From the NCBI RefSeq assembly GCF_037176765.1, contig NC_090023.1, positions 105,841,866 through 105,905,865 on the forward strand: a stretch of DNA of 64,000 bases, given 5' to 3'. This DNA is from Anolis sagrei. Lineage: Eukaryota > Chordata > Lepidosauria > Squamata > Anolidae. The notes under the pieces are model-generated. The model ran no database searches. It saw only the letters and a list, made by a program, of their open reading frames with translations, and was not told the DNA's origin. The translations under genes were made by a program, and so were the position numbers. Shown here piece after piece: positions 39,531-50,700 of this stretch; the first letter of the stretch is position 1, and each line of letters begins with the position of its first letter.

Positions 39531-40314
39531 GCACATTTATGGCAAGCATCAATGAAAAATGAGACTTGATCAATACCTGATGACTTCAAAATGTCAATCA
39601 GTGGGAAGAGTATGTGTTCATTTTGAATATTTTGTAGTTGATACATAGAGTGTAGAGATTTGCGTACTTCTGTTTCAGGGTCAGATTTGTAACTTCCCTG
39701 TGGTTTCACACTGCTTCAGCTTTTTGTTTTTGTTTTTTTTGGACCAGAAAAAGGTATATACTGACCAGGCTTTTATTGAACCACTTCACTTTAACTGTAG
39801 CAAGTGCTTTTATATGGTGAGGGCCACCTATAGGAATCTAAAGCAAAGTTGGAAGTAATGTGAAACAATCTAAAGTAAAGTTGGAAGGAAAATACTGTAG
39901 TGTAATATCTAAAGTAAATGTAGAAGCAATATATTGTATTGTAATGTAATTTAAAGCTGGAAGTGATTAAATCTAAAGAAAATAACACAAAACTAACAAA
40001 GAGGTAACATTATTTTTTCAAATAAAAAGTTGTAGCATTGTTGTTTTTTCTAGCGTAACAATTAACATTTACTTCTTATTTCTAAAACATATTTGTAGAC
40101 TTTTGCAATTGGTTTCTTTGAAATAATTGCATAGCAATGCATTATATTTTAAAAATAATGTTTTGGTCAATGTCTTCTAACTTGTTTACCCATCATACGG
40201 GAAAACTCTAGGAAAATTGTAAGAGCAATATAATTCCTGTTAATATTTTCCACAAGGAGTCCTTATTTGAAAGCATCCTGAGGTAGTTGACTGGAAATGT
40301 AATTCTTGTATTCA

Positions 40315-40466
40315 GGGCCCCATCCACATAGCTGAACAAAATCCCACATTTTCTGCTTTGAATTGGAATATATGGTAGTGTGGACTCAGATAACCCAGTT
40401 CAAAGCAGATATTGTGGAATTTTCTGCCTTTATATTCCGGGTTATATAGATGTATGGAAGAGCCCT
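40315..40466. mobile_element. MITE family A, complete
   Basis: GGGCCCCATCCACATAGCTG at the left, TGTATGGAAGAGCCCT at the right, 152 bp. Flanks TCA and AAC do not match, so the duplication has decayed. Confidence 0.7.
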
Positions 40467-40717
40467 AACAAAGCACAAAATAGATAAATTCATATAGATT
40501 TAAATGATCATTTTGTCAGATTTTTTTTAAAGCCAGGTTGATTTCAAGTGGTTTTTTTGCTTTGCATACTGTTTTTGAAATGAGGGAGTAGCAAACACTT
40601 GAAAATGGACAGAGCCCAATTGGTCAGAGGAGTTTCCCAAATGAGCCAAAGAATAGGCAAGTCCTCTTCCTTCCTTCCTTCTTTGACAACTTGCTTCACT
40701 AAGAGTAAAGATATCCA

Positions 40718-40888
40718 GGGGCACTTCTACACAGCCATATAACCCAGAATATCAAGGCAGGAAATCCCACAATGTCTGCTTTGAACTGGATATCTGAATC
40801 CACACTGCCATATATTCCAGTTCAAAGCAGATATTGTGGGATTTCCTGCCTTAATATTCTGGGCTGTATGGCTGTGGGGAAGGGCCCC
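40718..40888. mobile_element. MITE family A, complete
   Basis: GGGGCACTTCTACACAGCCA to GTGGGGAAGGGCCCC. A strong palindrome: AATATCAAGGCAGGAAATCC pairs with GGATTTCCTGCCTTAATATT. Confidence 0.75.
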
Positions 40889-41724
40889 AGGTGACATGAG
40901 CAACAAAGGGAATTTTAAAATGCTAGTTGTGTCCTGTCTACTAGAGGAGAGGTCTGATAACCCTGCAGTAAAGATTTGCCTGGCCTTGGAGTGCATGCCT
41001 GGCCATGTTGGGCAACTTGACCTCCAACATGATCAGAATGTATTGTATATACTTCTGTATAAGTTGATCTCATATACAAGTTAAGGGAGGTTTTTGAAGC
41101 CAAAATTATGAGTTTTGTTATGACTTGTGGGTAAATCAAGTGCCATTCTACAGAGGGAGGGAAAAGTGTCAGCATCATCCATGGTGTCACTCCCTCGTTT
41201 TCCTACCCAGGCCTTTCATCTCTCTACTTAGACAAAGAGGCGGTTCCTTTTTTATGTGATAACAATTAAGGTATGGTATTAACTCTTTTATTTAAAAAAG
41301 AAACCGTATCCTTCTCTGAGAAAAGTGGCAAAAGATGAGATTAAAGAAGCAAAAACCTCCTTTATTCTTTCAATCCGCCTTTGCTTAGAAGCGCCAAAAA
41401 GTCACTGTTGCAGCCACTATTGCCCCCACCCCCCAAGGCATTCAAAAAGACCAGAAGCATTACCAGGGAAGAGTGTAGAGGCTCTCAGTGCTTCTTCTAG
41501 GTTATTCCAGGATGGGGTGAAGGACCTTATCAACCCCCCCGCCCCCCTCGGAGCCCTTTTGCTAGCAAGTGTGGCGAGACGGCAAGTACGTGGGGAAACT
41601 CTGTCACCCCATGCACCTCTGCGGTGTAGCGATGCTTCCCCATCACACAGGGGAAGTGTCACCCAACCGTGGTAGAAGTGTGCTCACTCCGTTGGAGCTA
41701 GCACAACATGAAACTCCTCCCATG

Positions 41725-41853
41725 TTGTTATTTCACATATTGTTTGATGTATTTTGTTATTGTGTGTTTATTATGTGGTATGATTTTGGACCTGGCCTCA
41801 TGTTAGCCGCCCCAAGTCCCCTCTGGAGAGATGGTGGTGGGGTATAAATAAAG

Positions 41854-41895
<42 letters not shown>
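41725..41895 (+). mobile_element. L2-type 3' end with (ATT)n tail
   Basis: TTGGACCTGGCCTCATGTTA, GCCGCCCCAAGTCCCCTCTG, GGGTATAAATAAAG and ATT repeats to 41893. Confidence 0.6.
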
Positions 41896-42184
41896 CATAA
41901 TAAATAGTGGAAAATTGATAGGAGAAACCAGTGTCTAATTTAAGGTTATTGTGTATGGGAATGATGAACGTCGTAGTCTAATATACATGAAGGGCTGGAG
42001 GAACACTGCTGCACCAAGTATAGCACCAAGATAATTTAATTGTGACTTTATCTCACTGAGATAAATGAGAATAGAATTGGACATTCTTATATAATTAAAA
42101 AAAAACCTCTATGGCCTCAATCCTATATTTGGTGATCTAAGAATAATTTCCATTGAAACTCCAACATGTTTCTTTTTGTTTAGC

Positions 42185-42360
42185 TAGTTGTTGTGTATCT
42201 TCAAGTAGCTTTCAATTGATGCTGACCCTAGGAAGAATCTATAAATGGTTTTTCTGGGGCTGACTCACCCAAGTGGGTTTCCACTGCTGAGCAGGGAATT
42301 GAACCCTATTCTCCAGAGTCACAGTCCAACACTCAAACTACTGCACCATGCTGGATGAGT
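42185..42360 (-). mobile_element. tRNA-derived SINE, diverged
   Basis: Plus strand GTATCTTCAAGTAGCTTTCA, TGATGCTGACCCTAGG, TTTTTCTGGGGCTGAC, GGGAATTGAACCC (B box complement), CTACTGCACCATGCTGG. Same family as 53241. Confidence 0.6.
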
Positions 42361-43402
42361 AGTAGACATATTTCCTATACCTCCCACTTCTCCAGAATGT
42401 AGCTAAAATGGATCCAATTTCATGCATGGACCTAGTGTAATTGTAGTAGATGGTTACTATGGTAACTATTCAGCCTGGAATAATTAATAAATTTGAGTTA
42501 ACAACCTCTAGGAAGTATTAAAAAGACACGGTGAATGAAAGACAAATGTATTACGTTGGAAAATGGGAAAGGGTGAAGTTACCAGCAAGCATAGTAAAGC
42601 ATGTAAAGTCACCTTGGATATCCTTTTAGCTAGAAAGCAGTGTCATACATATTGAGAAATAAATATATAATAAATATATAATAAACAAAAGTAATCTACA
42701 TGAAAACTGGTGTTGACTGACATATGTATTTTATCAGCTGTATACATTCTCTCTCTTAATTATAGAGAAGAAGCATCGCAAACAATTGGTATATTTGGGT
42801 AAATATCTTTAAATAAAAATCCAATTTGGAGAGAGATGTTTCTTTTCGCTTTTTGAAAGGGGAATGTGTGCACGCACTCACAACTACCATAGGAAATGGG
42901 CAAAGCTATCTTTGTTTTTTGTCTTTCTTCTACTGTCATGTAAAAAATACTAACAAGGTCCTTTGTTGTTCTTAGGAAGCAGGAAGTATTGACAGAGGCA
43001 CAAAGAAGCAAAGAGCTGAGCTCTCATTTATTCATGATCTTTCCAAGGATTTATCCAGCATGGCATTTAGAAGCAAAAATTGTCTCAGTGTGAATTGACA
43101 CAATGCCATGTCTCTCGCTTACAGTGCTATTCAGAAATAGAATATTTTCCCCCAAAGGTAAAAATAATTATTCCAACACAATTTCTTTTCATTGTTCAAT
43201 TTTGGTAGGGCGTGTTAAAGGGCTTAGTCCTTATTCCCTTACTGTACTGTGTATTTCTTAAGCAATGATAGATTTGCTTTATCCTATTCAGACATTGTTC
43301 TATTTGGCATCCTATCCTAACATCTCATTCTTTGTTAGCTCCTGCAAAATCTCCAAAGGTTTATTGTTGAGTCTTGGGGGATAAAAAGGGATTTTTACTT
43401 AC

Positions 43403-43760
43403 AGGTAGGTAGGTAGGTAGTTAAAGGTACCCTCTGGAGTTGGTTTGGGGAGTCACATCCATGAATAAATGGGCAACCCAATGAGCTGCAGGCAGGGAGG
43501 AGATGCACAGCTAGCCGGGGAATCCTCCACACTCTGCAAGCAGCTCTTCGGATTTCTGTTCAGCCGTCTCTGTTGTGTGGAAACAGGCGTCTGCCTTCAC
43601 AGCCTAGTGAAAAACCCCTGTGTATCATTTTACCATATAAGGAGACAAAGCACTGAGAGACTCACTCTTTGAGGCTCACTGCAGCTGGCATCTAACACTA
43701 TCCTACGGGAAAGAAAGCCTCTCCACACACCTTTCTCCCCTAGTCATCACACAACCACTT
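43403..43760 (-). promoter_or_regulatory. candidate internal FHL2 promoter/5' exon
   Basis: A rather GC-rich, repeat-free block inside an AT-rich intron. On the minus strand it ends at a donor CT/GTAAGT (43403/43402), after CCTACC repeats. It contains an E box CAGCTG (about 43681) and a CACACCC-type motif in ACACCCGGGG near 43775. It could be an alternative first exon of FHL2, which in mammals has several. Motif and position evidence only. Confidence 0.3.
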
Positions 43761-44439
43761 CTTCCTTGCATCCCCGGGTGTGGTGTTATCTAATTAATCC
43801 ATTTGCCTACTTAGTATATCAACCTATTTGCAAGCTTATGTCAGTCTTTTAATTCTTGCTGCCTTTGCTTTAAAGTCTTTATTCCTTTCTAAGTAATGCC
43901 ATTCAATCTTGGGCAATTGGTCTTTGTACTAGGAAAACGTTTCACATTTATATATTTACTTATGCAATTACTCACACATCCACACCCATCCCCACTTTCA
44001 TCTTGTACCTTTTCACCTAGTTGCAGTCACAAACAAGAAGATTATGGTGTTCCCTGCTTCCTCTCCCTCCCCTGGCTGCTGTCAATTTGACCTACTGTGT
44101 AAAGAAAGGGCAATCAAAGGTGATAAGATTCAGAGTTAAGCCACTAACCCACCTAGTTCAGTGCTGTCTCCACCAACTGGTACCTGCTCTTGAGGGTTTC
44201 AGGGGATATTCAAGGGTATAAATACATGGTAGGAGGGGATGATGGCATTGCCCCCAAAACCCTCCCCCCCCCCATGCCCTGGCAATGAAAGTTTCCTTCA
44301 GTCCTCAAATATCTAGGACTGCAGCAAATAAAAGCTTCAACTGAGCATTTAGAAATATTGTTCAAGCATTCAAAGGGTTCCAGGTGTAAATGTTTTTTTT
44401 TTTTAGTGTCAATGTGGGTATATAAGGAAAAATTATTGT

Positions 44440-44636
44440 TGAAGGCTTTCATGGCTGGAATCACCGGGTTGTTGTGAGTTTTTCGGGCTGTATGGCCATG
44501 TTCCAGAAGCATTCTCTACTGACATTTCGCCTGCATTGGATGCCTGCCATAGATGCAGGCCAAACGTCAGAAGAGAATGCTTTTGGAACATTACTATACA
44601 GCCCAAAAAACATGACTATACAGCCCAAAGGAAAAT
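44440..44636. repeat. foldback repeat, family C, longer copy
   Basis: Outer arms with TTTTTCGGGCTGTATGGCC and its partner ACTATACAGCCC. The inner palindrome GCATTCTCTACTGACATTTC pairs with AAACGTCAGAAGAGAATGC (44510-44580). Directly left of the L1. Confidence 0.6.
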
Positions 44637-44778
44637 TTCATGGGGGGATGGACACAATGCCCCCTAAATTTCATTACTAGAGATGGGATGATGGCTTTCT
44701 TTTGCGACCCCCAAAACTGTAGTTCCCCTTCAGGGATTCTTCCACGTGTTTAGATGTAATGTCTCAAAAGTAAGAACG

Positions 44779-46521
44779 AAGATGGCGGGGAGCCAGGCAC
44801 TTTAGCGCTCTGATAGTGCCTCCCTTGCTAGGCGATCGGGTAGAGCGTTAGCTCCCTTCCCCTACCGCGGATTGGAAACGGGGGGAACAGCGGAACCGGG
44901 GATGCCGCCGATGGTCTAGAAGGAGACCCCCCCCTCAAGGGAGGGCCACCAAATAGATCCGGCAAGGCACCCGAGGTACGGCGGATCGCGGCGAGGTGCT
45001 CGGGCATAGCCCGTCTTATCCCCAGCCACGTGCATTTTAATGGAGAGAAACAACTCTTGGAAAGAAAAAGTGAGTAAATAAGCAAAGGATTCGGAGAGGA
45101 GGGAGGGATCCCTTCCGGAAAGGAAGGAAGGAAGACCCAGATAAACAGAAAGCATTGTAGAAACTTGAGAATAAAGTGAGGAAAAGAAGAGGGAGAAGAA
45201 GAAAGAATTAGACGGTCAAAATATACAAAGCTAAAGCTCCTAGCGTATGCAATGGAAAGATAGTACTAAAAAGGTACATTAAGCAAGGCATATTTAAATA
45301 ACAAGCAGCAATTGATATTAAATTAAGTTAAATAAATAAATAAAACCCAAGGTAAAAGAAGGAAGAGCAGACTGACCTTGAAGCGAGCTTGTTTTGTATA
45401 CAGCGAATATAAACAAAACAAGAGGAGACAACGCGAGACAACGCAAGGCAGGACGTGATCGGGACGTGACTGGAGGACCGGAAGGGTGCAATTGCCGCGA
45501 GAAGAGAGAGAAAGAAGGAAGAAGGAAAACGCGCGAGAACTGGACGAGACCAAAAGAATAAGCAGGAAGGGCGCAAATATCGCGGGAAGAAACGTGAAGA
45601 TTCGAGAGGTAAAGAAGACAGGAAGACAGGAAGTAAACAACGGAACTGGGGCCGGAGAGGAGAGGAAAGCGGAGAGGCAAAAAGAACGGAGAACGGAGAA
45701 AGGAGACACAAGAAGGGAATAGCAAGTGAGTAGCAAACAAAACAAAAGTAAAGGTCAAGAGAGAGATAAAGGAAGAAGGAAAAAAAAAAAAAGCTGGGAA
45801 CAGCAAAGAGAGGAGCAAAGAAGGAACGGTGAGTTATAAGGATAGAAAGAAAGAAAAAGTAAACAAATAAGTGCTAAACGCTAAGAGACAAGACTGAAAT
45901 TGAAACCACTGGGCAAAAGCAAGAAAGGCCAAGAAAGACAAGATCTATAAAGGATAGATAATAAGAGAAAAGCACAGGAGAAGGGGGAAAGAACTCAAAG
46001 AGCCAAGAACCCAGGTAAAGCTTCACATATAAATAAGTAAAACAAACAAATCGCATTTCCAGACTTGACCCCAGAAACAAAAATTTAGAGTAATACCACG
46101 TCTTGTAAACCAATTTGGAATCTTAAAAAAAAAAAAATTATTAATAAAGATTAAACATTAATAAACAGGATAAATAAGGACAAAACAAAATATTCAAAAC
46201 AACAAAAGGGAAAAAAACAAAAACAAAACAATAACAATAACAACAAACAAACAATTAAACAAATAAACAAATTAACAATAAATAAGGCAACAAATAAATC
46301 TTGAAACCACTTCCCAACAATAAAGACAAAAGGATACGCCCACTCAAGCTAAAGCCCCTTGTGGAGTGAAAGGGAGAATAAACAGGAAAAGGCGAAGAGG
46401 GTAGAGAAACAAATATAGCAGAGTCAGTAGGGTGAAACTATATACAGATAACAAAAGCCTGTACAGACCTTATTGATAAACTATTTACTTACAGATACAA
46501 AATTTGGCCCAAGAAATTCAA
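44779..46521 (+). promoter_or_regulatory. L1 5' UTR / internal promoter
   Basis: GC-rich for the first 250 bases (YY1-like AAGATGGCGG at the very start), then strongly A/G-biased. CpG density falls off after about 45700. L1 5' UTRs hold the internal promoter. Confidence 0.65.
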
Positions 46522-47736
46522 ATGGCAGCAGCAATGAAATTGAAGAGTGGAAAGGAGATTGTAATACAGACACCTAAAAATGGAAGAGAACCCAAAGAAC
46601 CCAAAGATACAAAAGATGCCAACAAAGATAAAGACAAAGATAAAGAGAAAGAGAAAGACAAAGAAAAAGAAAGCAAAGAAACCCCCACCAACACTACTGC
46701 CAATGGAGGGAACACTACAAATAGAAGATTATCTATAGGAGAAGATACAAGAATGAAGGAACTTTTAAAGGAAATAAAAGCCATAGGGAAAAAACTAACG
46801 GAGATGAACGAAAAACAAGATGCTTATCAGAAGATAGCTCAGGTACAAATGGCAGACCTGAAAAAGGAAATCAAGGAGGAACTGGGTGTGATGAGAAAAG
46901 ATGCAGATACAATGAAAGAAGAAATAAAGCAGCTACAGACAAAGAATAAAGAAGATGAGGAAAGACAAACCTTGACCCATACGAGGCTGAAGACACTAGA
47001 AACACTAAACCAGAAATTGACAGTTAGACAAGAATTTTTGGAGACCCGAGAGACAGAGTATCAACTACGGCTAAGAAACATAAAAGAAGAAGAGAACGAA
47101 GATATAAGAGAAAAAACCACGGAGATATTAGCAGAGCTGCTTCAATGCACAACACAATATATGGAAGAACAAACGGACAGAGTCTTTAGAGTAAATACGA
47201 ATTTCGCCAGGAGAAATAAGACAGATCGCGACGTGATAGCCCAATTCACAAGAAAAGTGACACGAGACGAAATCCTGAAAACTAGCAGCAAAAGAATAAT
47301 ATGCTACAAAGATAAACGCGTGGTGATACTCAAAGAATTTCCGGGCTCAATTATCAACAATAGGCGAAAATATGCCTTCCTTACGGAAGAGCTGAAAAAA
47401 CAAGAAATTAGGTTCCGATGGGAAAAAGATGAAGGGCTGATGGTAACACACGAGGGGCAGAGACGGTGGATAAAATCAGTGGAAAAAGCCAGAAGATTTT
47501 ACAAAGAAATAGTGAAAGAGAGGGAAGAAGAGAAGGAGAAAAACGAAGTCCAGAAAGGAAAAGAATCAACAAGGCAAAACACACTATTGATTAGAAGAGA
47601 TAACTCCTACCTCGGATACCAAGACCAAGAGAGGAAGAATGCCAAAGAAATAACAGGACCCAGACCTGAAGCTGACTCAGAGGACAAGGAGGAAGGAGAA
47701 GTTGAAGAAGAAGGACAAGCAACAAAAGAACAGTAA
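46522..47736 (+). CDS. L1 ORF1p, RNA-binding coiled-coil protein
   Basis: First ATG at 46522 gives about 404 residues. The N-terminus is Lys/Asp/Glu-rich with a KDKDKDKEKEKDKEKE run. A coiled coil follows at about residues 65-190 (heptads of LLKEIKAIGKKLTEMNEKQ type). Next is an RRM-like part (YQLRLRNIKEEENEDIREKT) and a C-terminal domain (TRKVTRDEILKTSSK, FPGSIINNRRKYAFLTEEL), then an acidic tail. This is the order of Transposase_22-type L1 ORF1p, which trimerises, coats L1 RNA and acts as a nucleic-acid chaperone. 56 bases separate its stop from ORF2. Confidence 0.9.
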   Translation: MAAAMKLKSGKEIVIQTPKNGREPKEPKDTKDANKDKDKDKEKEKDKEKESKETPTNTTANGGNTTNRRLSIGEDTRMKELLKEIKAIGKKLTEMNEKQDAYQKIAQVQMADLKKEIKEELGVMRKDADTMKEEIKQLQTKNKEDEERQTLTHTRLKTLETLNQKLTVRQEFLETRETEYQLRLRNIKEEENEDIREKTTEILAELLQCTTQYMEEQTDRVFRVNTNFARRNKTDRDVIAQFTRKVTRDEILKTSSKRIICYKDKRVVILKEFPGSIINNRRKYAFLTEELKKQEIRFRWEKDEGLMVTHEGQRRWIKSVEKARRFYKEIVKEREEEKEKNEVQKGKESTRQNTLLIRRDNSYLGYQDQERKNAKEITGPRPEADSEDKEEGEVEEEGQATKEQ

Positions 47737-47792
47737 CAGAGAATATAGACAAAGAAATAAATTTTTTGTGCCTTTTACACCTTAATTGACAA

Positions 47793-50700
47793 ATGGATCT
47801 AAAGATCTATTGTAACAATATTAATGGTTTAAATTCAGCTAATAAAAGAAATAAAGTTTTTACTAACTTAAAAAAAAGAAATTGTCATGTAGTCGCTTTG
47901 CAAGAGACACATATTAATCATAAACACACCCCACACTTAGTAAACAAATATTTAGGTAAATCCTACTTTGCGTCTGCTAGTGAAAAGAAAAGAGGGGTGG
48001 TTATATATGTAAAAGAGTGTTTAGAATCTGAATTGGCCTTCAAAGATCCCGATGGCCGAATCTTAGGGGTCAAGATAATATGGCAAAACTCAAAAATTTT
48101 AATTTGCAACGTCTATGCGCCAAATGAGACAAAGGCCACATTTACAAAGACTTTAGAAAACTACATAACAAAACAAGAATTCGACAAAATAATTATTTTG
48201 GGCGACTTTAACAGTGTCCTAGACGAAAATAAAGATAGAACATCGGAAAACAAATATAAAAAGAATGGGGGGGAAAAAAGGATAGGACTGATGCCAAAAT
48301 CACTTAAAAGACTATTGAAAGAGATGAATACAGAGGACGTATGGAGACAAAGAAATGAGGACGCCAAAGACTATACATATTTCTCGGCCAGACATAAGTC
48401 TTGGTCGAGGATAGACATGATCTGGGCATCAACATCTATCATTTCCAAAATCAAAAAGATAAATATTCTCCCGAGAACAGATTCCGATCACTGCCCACTC
48501 GAGATGGTAGTAAAAGGAGGGGAAAGACAACGGAGATGGAAATTAGATGAATTTTTATTATTAAAAGAAGAAGACGTTGAAAGAAATAAAAGACTCCTGA
48601 AAGAATACTTTGAGAATAATGATACAGAAGACATAAAAATCTTCACATTATGGGAAGCATGCAAAGTCGTCATGAGGGGTCATCTAATCCAACAAAAGGC
48701 CTGGAGGAAAAAGGAAAACACACAAAAAATGAATGCAATAAGAGAGAAAATCGACAAGGAAGAAAAGAACCTTAAAAATGATCCAAAAAACAGAGAGACA
48801 ATAAACAATTTAGCAAAACTCCAAAAAGAAAAAGAATTCTTGGAATTGGAAGAAAGAGCAAGACAATTGAATTTCATAAAAGCAGAATATTTTCAAAACG
48901 CAAATAAACCTGGGGCGTGGCTTGCAAGAAAACTAAGAAAAAAGAAAGAAGCAAGTTTCATAACAAAAATTAAAACGGGGGAAAACACATACACTGATGA
49001 AACAGGAATAAAAAGCCAATTCGAAAAATACTACAGAACACTATACCGCGATGAACAAATAAAAAATGAAGACATCTTGAAATATTTAGGGAAAAGAAAA
49101 ATCGAGAAAATAACGGAAGAAGAGAGGAGAGAACTGAACAAAGAAATTTCAGAAAAAGAGATCATCGAGGCAATAAAAAAACTGAAAATGAACAAAGCCC
49201 CAGGACCTGACGGGTACACGGCAGTCTTTTATAAGAAACTACAAACAGAACTGACACCATACTTAAAAAGAGTCATGAATGAAATACGAGAAAAACAGGA
49301 AATTCCGACAACATGGAAGGAAGCCAACATCTGCGTAATCCCGAAACAAAATAAAAATCAAGAAAAAGTAGAAAATTATAGACCAATATCCCTTCTCAAT
49401 CTGGACTACAAACTATTTAGCAGCATTTTGGCAGAAAGGTTCAAAAAATTCCTGATAAATTGGATAAAAGAAGAACAAACAGGCTTTCTGCCTGGAAGAA
49501 ACCAAAGTGAAAATGTTCGAACAGTATTGGATCTAATTGAATACTATGACAAAAAAATACAAAATGAGGTAATGTTTCTGGCTATCGACGCAGAAAAAGC
49601 GTTTGATAAAATTAATTGGAACTTTTTTAAATTATTAATTAGTGAGATGGATATGGGCTATTATTTTCGGAACTCGATTGAGGCAATATACAAAACACAA
49701 AATGCCAAAATCATAATCAACGGACAAGAATCCCAGAAAATTGACATAAGAAAAGGGACGAGACAGGGGTGTCCTCTGTCCCCACTAATATTTATACTAA
49801 GTATGGAAATCTTGTTAAATAATATCAGAGAAGACCCAAAATTGAAAGGCGCAAGAATAAATGGCCACTCTTATAAGTGCCGTGCTTTCGCAGATGACAT
49901 CATCTGTTTTATTGAGGAACCAAACAAAACGCTGAATAATTGGATGGAGACGATTAACGATTTCGGAAAGGTAGCAGGCTTCAATTTAAACTTAGAAAAG
50001 ACTGAAGCAATAACTAAAAATATAACTAAAAAGAAAGTAGAACAAATTAAGGAGACATGGAAAATAAAAATAGTTTCCAAAATAAAATACCTAGGAATTT
50101 ATATCACGCCAAAAAACTCACAATTATTAGAAAACAACTATTCAAAGACTTGGAAAGAAGTAAAACAAAATTTAGAGAATTGGAAACACTTAAAAATATC
50201 ATTATTGGGAAGAATATCCTGCATAAAAATGAATGTATTACCAAGAATGTTATTTTTATTTCAAAACTTACCGATAATCAGGAACCAAAAGGGATTAATA
50301 GAATGGAATAGGGACATAAAGAAATTTATTTGGCAAGGGAAAAGACCTAGGATAAGTTTCAAAAACTTGACAGATGACAAAAAGAGGGGAGGATTATCAT
50401 TACCAAATTTAGGAATTTATGCGGAAGCATGTTCACTCGCGTGGATCTCAGATTGGATACAGCTGAAGAAAGAAAAAATATTAAATTTAGAAAGCTTCGA
50501 TTTACGTAGAGGCTGGCATGCGTACATTTGGTACGAAAAAACTAAATTAGAGAAGAATTTCGGCAACCATTTTATAAGAGCTGCAATAATAAAAACATGG
50601 AACAAGTATAAGAACAGAATGTACAATAAGACACCGAAGTGGGTATCCCCCCTAGAGTCCTGTCAAAGAAAAGAAATTGGGTGGATAAACTGGCCGAACT

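Noticed and set aside
45318-45818. Three overlapping minus-strand open frames in the L1 5' UTR
   Set aside because: All are low-complexity Ser/Leu/Phe/Pro strings caused by the A/G bias of the plus strand. No start context or domain; not supported as an antisense protein.
46504-46521. ORF1 start at 46504
   Set aside because: That codon is TTG. The first ATG is 46522, in A-rich context usual for L1 ORF1.
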